This document shows, piece by piece, positions 25,986 through 34,200 of a DNA stretch of 64,000 bases. The DNA comes from Sphingomonas pituitosa NBRC 102491 (GTDB taxonomy: Bacteria; Pseudomonadota; Alphaproteobacteria; Sphingomonadales; Sphingomonadaceae), in assembly GCF_001598435.1 (NCBI RefSeq), contig NZ_BCYY01000015.1, forward strand, positions 62,001 to 126,000, written 5' to 3'. The translations under genes and the position numbers were made by a program. Position 1 is the stretch's first letter; each line of letters opens with the position of its first letter. Under the pieces are notes generated by a model, which made no database searches, was not told where the DNA came from, and worked only from the letters and a program-made list of their open reading frames with translations.

Positions 25986-27171
25986 TGCAGAACCCGCCAT
26001 CCATTCCGCACGCGGCGACGCCGCCGATCGCAACGAGCCCTCCCAGGCGCCCGCCCCCGTCGACATGGACGACGGCCGGCGCAAGACGCTGCGCAAGCGG
26101 CTGATGCTCGGCGTGGGCGGCCTCGTCCTGATCGCCGGGCTCGGCTATGGCGGCTATTACATGGCCGTCGGCAGCCACTTCGTGAGCACCGACAACGCCT
26201 ATGTTGGTGCCGACAGCGCCAGCATCACCCCGATGACCGGCGGCCAGGTGCTCCGTGTCGCGGTGTCGGACACCCAGGCGGTGAAGAAGGGCGACGTGCT
26301 CGTCCAGATCGACGACAGCGATGCCAAGATCGCGCTGGCCCAGGCCGAGGCCGATCTCGGCCGCGCCACCCGCCAGTTCGGCCAGACCTCGGCGACCAGC
26401 GAAGCGCTCGCCGCGCAGGTGCAGGCGCGCGAGGCGGACATTGCCCGCGCCCGCGCGCAGGTGACCGCGGCACAAGCCGATTTCCAGAAGGCGCAGATCG
26501 ACCTGTCCCGCCGCCAGAAGCTCGCGCCCAACGGCGCGGTCTCGGGCGAGGAGCTGAGCTCGGCGACCAACGCCTTCGCGGCGGCCCGCGCCAACCTCGA
26601 ACTCGCCAAGGCGGGTCTGGCGCAGGCGACCTCGACCCGCGTCGCGGCCAGCGGCCAGCTGGCGGCGAACCAGGCGCTGGTCAACGGCACCACCGCGACC
26701 ACGGCGCCGGAAGTGCTCGCGGCCCGCGCCAAGGTGGATCAGGCCAAGCTCGACCTCGCCCGCACCACGATCCGCGCGCCGTTCGACGGCGTGGTCACCC
26801 GGCGCAACGTCCAGGTCGGCCAGCGCGTCGCGCCGGGCGCACAGCTGATGCTGATCGTGCCGCTGAACCAGCTCTATGTCGACGCCAACTTCAAGGAAGG
26901 CCAGCTGACCCGCGTAAAGGTCGGCCAGCCGGTGACGCTGACGTCGGACCTCTATGGCGGCGACGTCGAATATCATGGTCGGGTGATCGGCTTCTCGGGC
27001 GGCACGGGCTCGTCCTTCGCGCTGATCCCGGCGCAGAACGCGACCGGCAACTGGATCAAGGTGGTCCAGCGCCTGCCGGTCCGTGTCGCGCTCGACCCCA
27101 GGGAACTGCAGCAGCACCCGCTGCGCGTCGGCCTGTCGATGGACGCCGAGATCGACACCTCGGCCAAGTAA
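25978..27171 (+). CDS. emrA: EmrA-like HlyD-family periplasmic adaptor
   Basis: A 397-residue membrane fusion protein. A cytoplasmic tail (1-41) precedes one membrane helix (about 42-62, LMLGVGGLVLIAGLGYGGYY). The EmrA-type start of the periplasmic part follows (VSTDNAYVGADSASITPMTG). A lipoyl domain, a long coiled coil (about 120-230) and the second lipoyl half (TTIRAPFDGVVTRRNVQVGQ) come next, with NQLYVDANFKEGQL in the barrel domain. It pairs with the following DHA2 carrier and the NodT channel. The ATG lies inside the end of the preceding gene. Confidence 0.88.
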   Translation: MADAEPAIHSARGDAADRNEPSQAPAPVDMDDGRRKTLRKRLMLGVGGLVLIAGLGYGGYYMAVGSHFVSTDNAYVGADSASITPMTGGQVLRVAVSDTQAVKKGDVLVQIDDSDAKIALAQAEADLGRATRQFGQTSATSEALAAQVQAREADIARARAQVTAAQADFQKAQIDLSRRQKLAPNGAVSGEELSSATNAFAAARANLELAKAGLAQATSTRVAASGQLAANQALVNGTTATTAPEVLAARAKVDQAKLDLARTTIRAPFDGVVTRRNVQVGQRVAPGAQLMLIVPLNQLYVDANFKEGQLTRVKVGQPVTLTSDLYGGDVEYHGRVIGFSGGTGSSFALIPAQNATGNWIKVVQRLPVRVALDPRELQQHPLRVGLSMDAEIDTSAK

Positions 27172-27183
27172 GGAACACGTGCC

Positions 27184-28713
27184 ATGAGCGGGCAGCAGCA
27201 GCGCGGGGGCTTCCTGGAGGGGCCCTCGCTGATCCTTGCCGGCGTGGTGCTGGCATTGACCAATTTCATGGTGGTGCTCGACACCACCATCGCCAACGTC
27301 TCCGTGCCGCACATCGCCGGCAGCCTGGGCATCTCGTCCAGCCAGGGTACCTGGATCATCACCTCCTATGCGGTCGCGGAAGCGATCTGCGTGCCGCTCA
27401 CCGGCTGGCTCGCCGGCCGGTTCGGCGTGGTGCGCGTGTTCATCCTCGGCGTGATCGGCTTCGGCATCTTTTCGGTGCTGTGCGGCTTGTCGACCTCGCT
27501 CGGCATGCTGGTCGCCTGCCGGATCGGCCAGGGCCTGTGCGGCGGCCCGCTGATGCCGCTGACGCAGACCTTGCTGCTGCGCATCTTCAAGCCCAGCCAG
27601 CACGCCCAGGCGATGGGCCTGTGGGCGATGACCACGGTCGTCGCGCCGATCCTCGGCCCGATCGCCGGCGGCACGATCAGCGACAACTGGTCGTGGCACT
27701 GGATTTTCTTCATCAACATCCCCGTCGCCGCGCTGTGCGCATTCGGCGCGATGCGGCTGCTGCGCCGCGCCGAGACGCCGACGCAGAAGCTCTCGGTCGA
27801 CAAGGGCGGCCTGGCACTGCTGGTGCTGTGGATCGCCGCGCTGCAAATCATGCTGGACCTCGGCCGCGAGCATGACTGGTTCAACGATGCCACCATCGTC
27901 TGGCTGGGCGTGGTCGCCGCAGTCGGCTTCCTGGTCTTCCTCGCCTGGGAGATTACCGCCAAGGACCCGATTGTCGATCTGCGGGTGTTCCGGCACCGCG
28001 GCTTTACCGTGTCCGTGATCTCGCTGTCCTTCGCCTTCGCCACCTTCTTCGCCTCGGCGGTGATCATCCCGCAATGGCTCCAGTCGAGCCAGGGCTACAC
28101 CGCCACCTATGCCGGCTATGCCACCGCCTTTTCGGGCGTGGCGGCGGTGTTCATGTCGCCGGTGGTCGCCAAGCTGTCGAACAAGGTCGATCCGCGCCTG
28201 CTGGTGTCGTTCGGCATCCTGTGGCTCGGCGTCTCGGCGCTGCTGCGCGTCTACTGGAACAGCCAGGCGGGGTTCTGGACCTTCGCCTTCCCGCAGTTCC
28301 TGCAGGGCTTCGGCATGCCGTTCTTCTTCATCCCGCTGACCACGCTCGCGCTCGGATCGGTGCTGCCGGAGGAGACCGCCTCGGCGGCGGGCGTGATGAG
28401 CTTCCTGCGCACCATGGCGGGCGCGATCGGCACCTCGATCTCGACCAGCATCTGGGACGACAGCTCGCGCATCGCCCGCAGCGAGATCGTCTCGCGGATG
28501 AATACCGAGCCGACTCTGAACGCGATGATGGCGCAGGGCTTTTCGGTGGACCAGGTGCGCAGCGTGGTGGCGCGGCTGGTCGATCAGGAGAGCCTGACGC
28601 TGGCGACCACCCATGTGTTCCTGCTCTCGGCGATCATCTTCGTGTTCGCGGCGGGGATCATCTGGCTGACGCCGCGCCCGCGCGGCAAGGTGGATACCAG
28701 CGCGGCGCACTGA
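27184..28713 (+). CDS. emrB: EmrB-like DHA2 family multidrug MFS transporter
   Basis: A 509-residue inner-membrane protein with the 14-helix DHA2 layout. Motif D1 appears as LTNFMVVLDTTIANVSVPHI, motif A as GWLAGRFGVVRVF, and motif C as APILGPIAGGTISDNWSWHW. Members export hydrophobic toxic compounds by proton antiport. It sits 12 bp downstream of the EmrA gene in a three-gene operon controlled by the divergent TetR gene. A strong hairpin follows the stop codon. The substrate is unknown. Confidence 0.9.
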   Translation: MSGQQQRGGFLEGPSLILAGVVLALTNFMVVLDTTIANVSVPHIAGSLGISSSQGTWIITSYAVAEAICVPLTGWLAGRFGVVRVFILGVIGFGIFSVLCGLSTSLGMLVACRIGQGLCGGPLMPLTQTLLLRIFKPSQHAQAMGLWAMTTVVAPILGPIAGGTISDNWSWHWIFFINIPVAALCAFGAMRLLRRAETPTQKLSVDKGGLALLVLWIAALQIMLDLGREHDWFNDATIVWLGVVAAVGFLVFLAWEITAKDPIVDLRVFRHRGFTVSVISLSFAFATFFASAVIIPQWLQSSQGYTATYAGYATAFSGVAAVFMSPVVAKLSNKVDPRLLVSFGILWLGVSALLRVYWNSQAGFWTFAFPQFLQGFGMPFFFIPLTTLALGSVLPEETASAAGVMSFLRTMAGAIGTSISTSIWDDSSRIARSEIVSRMNTEPTLNAMMAQGFSVDQVRSVVARLVDQESLTLATTHVFLLSAIIFVFAAGIIWLTPRPRGKVDTSAAH

Positions 28714-28734
28714 TATTCTGCAAGTTCGTAGAGG

Positions 28735-28770
28735 CACATAGCCCGTTCCAGCGATGGAGCGGGCTATGTG
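28735..28770 (+). terminator. Hairpin terminator after the efflux operon
   Basis: An 11-bp perfect stem (CACATAGCCCG / CGGGCTATGTG) with a partly pairing loop lies 21 bp after the emrB stop. No long T-run follows. Confidence 0.55.
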
Positions 28771-29424
28771 TCATAGATGTGACAAGGACAGTACGACATA
28801 CGTCATTCGCGCATTGACATCCCCTGCCCCACCGATAGCATCCCCCTAATAAGCAGAAACGTTTTCAGGGGCGGGATGTCCGAATCGGTGCTTTGATCCA
28901 CAAAAACGGGGTGATCAAATGACCGACCATCTAGTAACCTGCGCCACTACGACACCATCTGCGCGCGCAACGGCGCCGGAACAGCTGGCCTCTACGTGCT
29001 GCAGCTTCGCGATAACGACCGGCTGATCCCGGGCACATCGCTGCCCAATCCGGCACCATCAGCGATTGCGATGCCGTTATTTCCAAGCAGAGGATGCCCG
29101 GCAGGATATAGCCTGCAGCGCTAGCCTCAATGCTTTTGGCCTTGCGCGGTAGGCGGGCCCGGTTCGAACCATTGTTGTTGGCGTACCCGCCTCGCTGCCC
29201 CGGAAGGGATGCGGGGATAGTGCCGTGCAACCATGCCTCCGGGGCATGATTGCCGGGGCGTACCCCAGTGTCGACCTTTCTCCACCCGAGCGCGCGGAGG
29301 CGCTTTCGGGAACGGATCTCCGCGTCCGGTGCGGGACCGACACAGGGCAACCAGGAAGACGAGAGAAAACAGATCGCTTCTGAGGAACGAACGACAACCA
29401 TCAGCCTTCGGGGGGCACCATCGA
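28771..29424 (+). other. Long gene-free leader ahead of the TonB receptor gene
   Basis: About 650 bp without a credible gene. Short frames exist but lack start signals and family resemblance. A TTGACA occurs near 28814 without a good -10 partner. The last 270 bp are GC-rich with several potential hairpins (29180-29340) and may form a structured 5' leader, but no known riboswitch core (cobalamin, SAM, TPP) could be recognised by eye. Confidence 0.4.
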
Positions 29425-32037
29425 ATGCAATTTCGCGAAACGGCTTCGTTCACGGTTCTGGCCATCACCCTGGCGCTTGCCGCCACACCCGCCCTTGCAC
29501 AGGACAGCGCGAGCGCGGCACCGCAAGGCGACGACATCATCGTTACCGGCACGCGCGTTACCGGCCTGCGCGCCGCCGACAGCCCCGCGCCGATCCAGTT
29601 GCTGAGCGCGGCCGAACTCGCCCGCACGGGCCAGCCGGACCTGATCCAGGCGCTCGCCCAGAACCTGCCGAGCGTGCAGGCCCAGGCGTTCGGCAGCGAC
29701 CTTCAGGCGCACAACCTGCAGATGAAGCTGCGCGGGCTGAGCCCTAATCACACGCTGGTCCTGCTCAACGGCAAGCGCCGCCACGGCACCGCCAACGTCT
29801 CGATCGCGGGCGGGCCGTTCGGCGGCAGCGCCGCACCAGACATCAGCTTCATCCTGCCCTTGTCGATCGACCATATCGAAGTTCTGCAGGACGGCGCCGC
29901 CGCCCAGTACGGCACGGACGCGATCGCGGGCGTGATCAACATCATCCAGAAGAAGGCCGACCATGGCGGCATGATCACCGCCACCGCCGGGCGCTATTAT
30001 GATCAGGGCGGCAAGACATATGCGATTGCCGGGAATGTCGGCTTCGCGCCGTTCGAGAACGCCTTCGTCAACCTGACGGTGGAGAAGAAGCGCAAGGGCT
30101 TCAGCTTCCGCGGCGACATCAACCCGCAGGTCTATGGCAACAACACGGTGGCCGCGCGCTACCTCTCGCTCTACCCGGCGATCAAGAACCTGCCCTATTA
30201 TCCCTATACCAACCGCATCCTCGGCGATCCCTCGATCGACCAGACCTCGGTCATGGCGAATGCCGGCTATGATTTCGGCAACGGCTACGAACTCTACGCC
30301 TTTGGCAGCTATGGCCACAAATATGCCCGCGCCTATGAGAATGTCCGCACGCCCGACGTGATCGTCAGCGCCGCCGGCGTTCCCTTCTACCCCGCAGGCT
30401 TCCAGCCGCTCGAGGCGGTGCGCGAGACCGACTATGCCGTCACCACCGGCTTCAAGGGCCCGCTCGGCGCCGGCACCTTCGACATCGCCTCCACCTATGG
30501 CGACGACCTGGTCGGCGTGCATGTCGAGAATTCGGGCAACGCGCAGCTCTATCGCGCCACCGGCTTCACCCCGACCGAGTTCCACAATGGCGACTTCAAG
30601 GCCAGCCAGTGGACCAACACGCTGGACCTGACCTATCCGATCGAACTGGGCCTGGCCGAGCCCGCCAACCTCGCCGGCGGGCTGGAGTGGCGGCGCGACA
30701 CCTATGGCATCGTCTCGGGCGACCCGGCCTCCTATTATGGCGGCGGTGCCCAGTCCTTCTTCGGATACAGCCCCAACGATGCCGGCAACCACCGCCGCAC
30801 CAACTTCTCGCAATATCTCGACCTGAGCATCAAGCCGCTCGCCGCCTGGCTGATCGACGGCGCGATCCGCCACGAGCATTACAGCGACTTCGGCGACACC
30901 ACGGTGTTCAAGCTGACCAGCCGCTACGACCTGTCCGACGCCTTCGCGATCCGCGGCACCGTCTCCACCGGCTTCCGCGCGCCGACGCTGGCCGAGGGCT
31001 TCTATTCGGGCATCAACGTCGCCCCCAGCGGCATCTCCGGCGTGCTGCCGGCCAACTCGGCGGCGGGCGCGGCGCTGGGCTTTGGCGGCCTCAAGCCGGA
31101 AAAGTCGACCAACTTCAGCGCCGGCTTCGTCTTCCACCCGGCCAAGCGGCTGACCGTGACGGTGGACGGCTACTGGATCGACATCCGCGACCGGATCCTG
31201 ATCTCCAGCTCCTTCTACGGCTTCCGCGGCCAATATTGCCCGCAGAACTATACGGGCTCCAACGCCAGCCGCTGCGTCGCCTACAATGCCGACAACTATC
31301 TGACCTACAACCAGACATCGGTGTACAACGCCGTCGCCACCGCGCTCGGCGGCTCGATCCCCAGCTATGTGCTGCTCGACGTCAACGGCGAGCGGAACAT
31401 CGACGGGTCGGTCTCGGTGCAGACGTTCGTCAACGGCGCCAAGGTGCGCACGCGCGGCGTCGATTTCACCGCCAACTACGCGACCGACCTGGGCAATCTG
31501 GGCAACGTCGACTGGTCGCTGACCGCCAACTACAACGAGAACAAGGTGCGCGGCATCTCGGGCCTGCCCACGCCGCTCTACGTCAACCGCACCGATCCCA
31601 GCCGTTCGGCGCTGATCGATCGCTACAGCCTGGTCCAGCTCGAGAACAGCACGCCCAAGTTCCGCGCCACGCTCGGCGCCTTCTGGACGCGCGGCATCTT
31701 CAGCCTCAACCTGCGCGAGAGCTATTACTCCCGCGTCTATGCGCTGGAATCCACGCCCGGCAACAGCCCGCTGCGCGGTGCCGATACCATCGTGCCGGTC
31801 AACGCCGCCTTCATCACCGATGCCGAACTGACCGTAGAGGTCGCCAAGCCGGTTCGGCTCTCCATCGGTGCGAACAACCTGTTCAACCACTATCCGACCA
31901 AGCGTTCCGCGGAGAATATCCGCGATCCCCAGCTGCTCTCGGGGTCGCGCACCTATTCGAGCAACCTCTATCCGACGATCTCGCCCTACGGGATCAACGG
32001 CGGCTATTATTACGGCCGGATCAGCGTGAAATTCTGA
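29425..32037 (+). CDS. TonB-dependent receptor
   Basis: An 870-residue outer-membrane receptor. A signal peptide ends at ATPALAQD. The plug domain follows, with a TonB-box-like DDIIVTGTRV and the motifs QMKLRGLSPNHTLVLLNGKR and VLQDGAAAQYGTDAIAGVIN. The C-terminal beta-barrel ends in GRISVKF with the terminal Phe typical of outer-membrane barrels. Such proteins take up substrates too large or scarce for porins, driven by TonB. The ATG at 29425 is preceded by a G-rich stretch 9 bases away. Downstream genes encode a TSUP transporter and a Tat-exported aminotransferase, suggesting a nitrogen- or sulfur-containing organic substrate (inference). Confidence 0.9.
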   Translation: MQFRETASFTVLAITLALAATPALAQDSASAAPQGDDIIVTGTRVTGLRAADSPAPIQLLSAAELARTGQPDLIQALAQNLPSVQAQAFGSDLQAHNLQMKLRGLSPNHTLVLLNGKRRHGTANVSIAGGPFGGSAAPDISFILPLSIDHIEVLQDGAAAQYGTDAIAGVINIIQKKADHGGMITATAGRYYDQGGKTYAIAGNVGFAPFENAFVNLTVEKKRKGFSFRGDINPQVYGNNTVAARYLSLYPAIKNLPYYPYTNRILGDPSIDQTSVMANAGYDFGNGYELYAFGSYGHKYARAYENVRTPDVIVSAAGVPFYPAGFQPLEAVRETDYAVTTGFKGPLGAGTFDIASTYGDDLVGVHVENSGNAQLYRATGFTPTEFHNGDFKASQWTNTLDLTYPIELGLAEPANLAGGLEWRRDTYGIVSGDPASYYGGGAQSFFGYSPNDAGNHRRTNFSQYLDLSIKPLAAWLIDGAIRHEHYSDFGDTTVFKLTSRYDLSDAFAIRGTVSTGFRAPTLAEGFYSGINVAPSGISGVLPANSAAGAALGFGGLKPEKSTNFSAGFVFHPAKRLTVTVDGYWIDIRDRILISSSFYGFRGQYCPQNYTGSNASRCVAYNADNYLTYNQTSVYNAVATALGGSIPSYVLLDVNGERNIDGSVSVQTFVNGAKVRTRGVDFTANYATDLGNLGNVDWSLTANYNENKVRGISGLPTPLYVNRTDPSRSALIDRYSLVQLENSTPKFRATLGAFWTRGIFSLNLRESYYSRVYALESTPGNSPLRGADTIVPVNAAFITDAELTVEVAKPVRLSIGANNLFNHYPTKRSAENIRDPQLLSGSRTYSSNLYPTISPYGINGGYYYGRISVKF

Positions 32038-32044
32038 AGCTTTG

Positions 32045-32072
32045 CCGGCCGGGGGCGCGCGCCCCCGGCCGG
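32045..32072. terminator. 28-nt perfect GC palindrome between receptor and TSUP genes
   Basis: Two 14-base arms (CCGGCCGGGGGCGC and its exact complement) directly abut, starting 8 bp after the receptor stop. As RNA this gives a very stable hairpin without a T-run. It may terminate or attenuate transcription, or protect the receptor mRNA 3' end. Confidence 0.5.
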
Positions 32073-32112
32073 TCCTGTCGCGTGCAAGAACATAACTCGG
32101 GAGTGATGTCCT

Positions 32113-32943
32113 TTGCTTAACTCTTCCATGGACTGGCTGATCCCGCTGGTGGGCCTGCTGGTCGCCGGGCTCGCTGCCGGTTTCGCCGGCGGCGTGTTCG
32201 GCATTGGCGGCGGCTTCGTCGTCGTCCCGGCCCTGCTGCTGATGCTGCCCCTGCTGGGCGGCGAGCACAGCCAGTACGCCCATGTCGCGATCGGCACGTC
32301 CGCGGCGACCATCATCATCACCTCGATCCGATCGGTGCTGAGCCACCACAAGCGCGGCGCGGTCGATTTCGAGATCCTCAAGACCTGGGCGCCCTGGGTG
32401 GTGCTGGGCGACGGCATCGGCGTGCTGCTCGCCAGCCATGTCGACGGACGCGTGCTGACCCTGGTGTTCGCCAGCGGCGTGCTGCTGATGTCGGTGAACT
32501 TCCTGGTGCCGCGCCTGGGCAACCGGGTGATCAGCGACCAGATGCCGATGGGGGTCGCGCGCGTCGCCATCGCCGGCGGCCTGGGCACCTTCTCGTCGCT
32601 GCTCGGCATCGGCGGCGGCACGATCGCGATCATGGTGATGACCCTGTGCGGCCGCTCGATCCACCGCGCGGTCGCCACCGCCAGCGGCATCGGCACGCTG
32701 ATTGCCATCCCAAGCGCGATCGGCTTCGCGCTGATCGGCATGCATGAAACCGGGCTGCCCTGGGGCTCGCTCGGCTTCGTCAACCTGCCGGCGACGCTCG
32801 CCATCGCCTCGATGTCGATGCTCACCGCCCCGCTCGGGGTCGCAGCTGCCCACGCCTTACAACCAGCCATGCTGAAACGGGTATTCGGCATTTACCTCAT
32901 CGTCATCGCGCTGGTGATGTTCCACAATGCGCTGAAGTTCTGA
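32113..32943 (+). CDS. TSUP (TauE/SafE) family membrane transporter
   Basis: A 276-residue membrane protein with the duplicated four-helix halves of the TSUP family. The signature glycine-rich loop occurs twice (FAGGVFGIGGGFVVVPALL and SSLLGIGGGTIAIMVM), as expected. Members move sulfite, sulfonates or other organosulfur and organic anions across the inner membrane. The TTG start at 32113 has GGGAG 9 bases upstream; an ATG at 32128 is the alternative. It is followed 35 bp later by the Tat-type aminotransferase gene and preceded by the receptor gene, so the three are probably functionally linked. Confidence 0.87.
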   Translation: MLNSSMDWLIPLVGLLVAGLAAGFAGGVFGIGGGFVVVPALLLMLPLLGGEHSQYAHVAIGTSAATIIITSIRSVLSHHKRGAVDFEILKTWAPWVVLGDGIGVLLASHVDGRVLTLVFASGVLLMSVNFLVPRLGNRVISDQMPMGVARVAIAGGLGTFSSLLGIGGGTIAIMVMTLCGRSIHRAVATASGIGTLIAIPSAIGFALIGMHETGLPWGSLGFVNLPATLAIASMSMLTAPLGVAAAHALQPAMLKRVFGIYLIVIALVMFHNALKF

Positions 32944-32978
32944 CGCGCGTCTTCGATCGAAACAGGGAGGACCACGAC

Positions 32979-34148
32979 ATGACCATCATCGAAACGCTCA
33001 AGCAGCCCGAAATCACCGAAGACCTGCGCGGCCGGGGCTATTCGCGCCGCGACATGGGGCGGATCGCCGCCCTGCTCGGCGGCTCCGTGGCACTGGGCCG
33101 CGCCGCGCCCGCCTTCGCCCAGCAATCGGCCAAGGCGGTCGTCGGCGCGGTCCGCATCGGATCGAACGAATGCTGGACCGGCCCGCTGCCCGCCGGCGCG
33201 GCGGCGGCAATGAAGATCGTGACGGAAGGCAATCGCTACGAACCGAACGGGGAGCATGACCGGCTGTTCGCCGCCGTCTCGGCAGTGGAAGGCCTGCCCG
33301 CCACGCACATCAAAGCCTGGCCGGGATCGAGCGACCCGCTCAACCGTGCCGCCATCACCTTCGCCTCGCCAACGCGCGGCATCGTCACCGCAGACCCGAC
33401 CTATGAGCAGATCTGGCGCACCGCCGCCTGGATCGGCGCCAAGGTCACCAAGGCGCCGCTGGGGCCGCAGTATCAGCACGACGTCAAGGCGATGCTGGCG
33501 GCCGACCCGAACGCCGGCCTCTATTATGTCTGCTCGCCCAACAATCCCACCGGCACGCTGACTCCCATCGCAGACATCGTCTGGCTGGCGGAGAACAAGC
33601 CGAAGGACGCGGTGCTGATCGTCGACGAGGCCTATATCCACTTCGCCGATGCGCCCAACGCGGCCAAGCTGGTCGCCGCCCGCGACGACGTGCTGGTGAT
33701 GCGCACCTTCTCCAAGCTGTTCGGCATGGCGGGCATGCGCCTGGGCCTCACCTTCGCGGCGCCGTCGCTGCACGAGAAGATGATGCGCTATGACGGCATG
33801 CAGGTGACCAACATGCTGCCGATGACCGCCGTCGCCTGCGGCACCGCCTCGATCCCGCTCGCCGGCGAGATCAAGGCGCGGCGCGACGAGATGATCGCGG
33901 TGCGCGAGAAGACCATCGCCCATCTCCAGAACCGTGGCCTGAAGGTACTGCCGGGCAGCCATGCCAACATGTTCATGACCGAATGGAAGGGCAAGGCGCC
34001 GAAGGAGATGATGGCGGCGCTGCTCGCCCAGAACGTCCAGATCGGCCGGTCGTGGACTGCCTATCCGACGATGTCGCGTGTCACCGTCGGCTCGGCGGCG
34101 GACATGGAGAAGTTCCGGATCGCGGTCGACAAGGTGCTGATGGCCTGA
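32979..34148 (+). CDS. Tat-exported PLP-dependent aminotransferase, HisC-like
   Basis: A 389-residue fold-type I aminotransferase resembling histidinol-phosphate aminotransferase. The N-terminus has a twin-arginine signal (SRRDMGRIAALLG, Arg 23-24) and a cleavage region APAFAQQ near residue 49. Catalytic elements are intact: CSPNNPTGT (PLP-binding Asn), VDEAYIHF (Asp), and TFSKLFGMAGMRLGL with the PLP lysine K246. A clear GGGAGG Shine-Dalgarno precedes the ATG. A folded, cofactor-loaded aminotransferase exported to the periplasm is unusual. With the receptor and TSUP transporter it may deaminate an imported amino compound before or instead of uptake (inference). The amino acceptor is unknown. 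Confidence 0.87.
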   Translation: MTIIETLKQPEITEDLRGRGYSRRDMGRIAALLGGSVALGRAAPAFAQQSAKAVVGAVRIGSNECWTGPLPAGAAAAMKIVTEGNRYEPNGEHDRLFAAVSAVEGLPATHIKAWPGSSDPLNRAAITFASPTRGIVTADPTYEQIWRTAAWIGAKVTKAPLGPQYQHDVKAMLAADPNAGLYYVCSPNNPTGTLTPIADIVWLAENKPKDAVLIVDEAYIHFADAPNAAKLVAARDDVLVMRTFSKLFGMAGMRLGLTFAAPSLHEKMMRYDGMQVTNMLPMTAVACGTASIPLAGEIKARRDEMIAVREKTIAHLQNRGLKVLPGSHANMFMTEWKGKAPKEMMAALLAQNVQIGRSWTAYPTMSRVTVGSAADMEKFRIAVDKVLMA

Positions 34149-34164
34149 GGTTTGCGGTGCCTGG

Positions 34165-34200
34165 CCCGCGCCGCCTCCCTGGGCGGCGCGGGTCCGTTTT
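34165..34200. terminator. Intrinsic terminator between converging genes
   Basis: An 11-bp GC stem (CCCGCGCCGCC / GGCGGCGCGGG) with a 6-base loop is followed by TCCGTTTT. It lies between the aminotransferase stop and the converging histidine kinase stop, so it ends the plus-strand operon. The stem could also act from the other side. Confidence 0.75.

Noticed and set aside
28919..29026. A short open frame of about 35 codons starting with ATG in the long leader
   Set aside because: No Shine-Dalgarno, no hydrophobic or conserved-looking pattern and no coupling to a neighbour.
29155..29195. tRNA-like T-loop GGTTCGAACC
   Set aside because: The flanking bases do not form a T-stem, and no anticodon or acceptor stem can be built around it.
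29401..32853. An 1150-codon minus-strand open frame
   Set aside because: It runs antisense across the TonB receptor and TSUP genes, both of which have clear family motifs; the antisense product has none.
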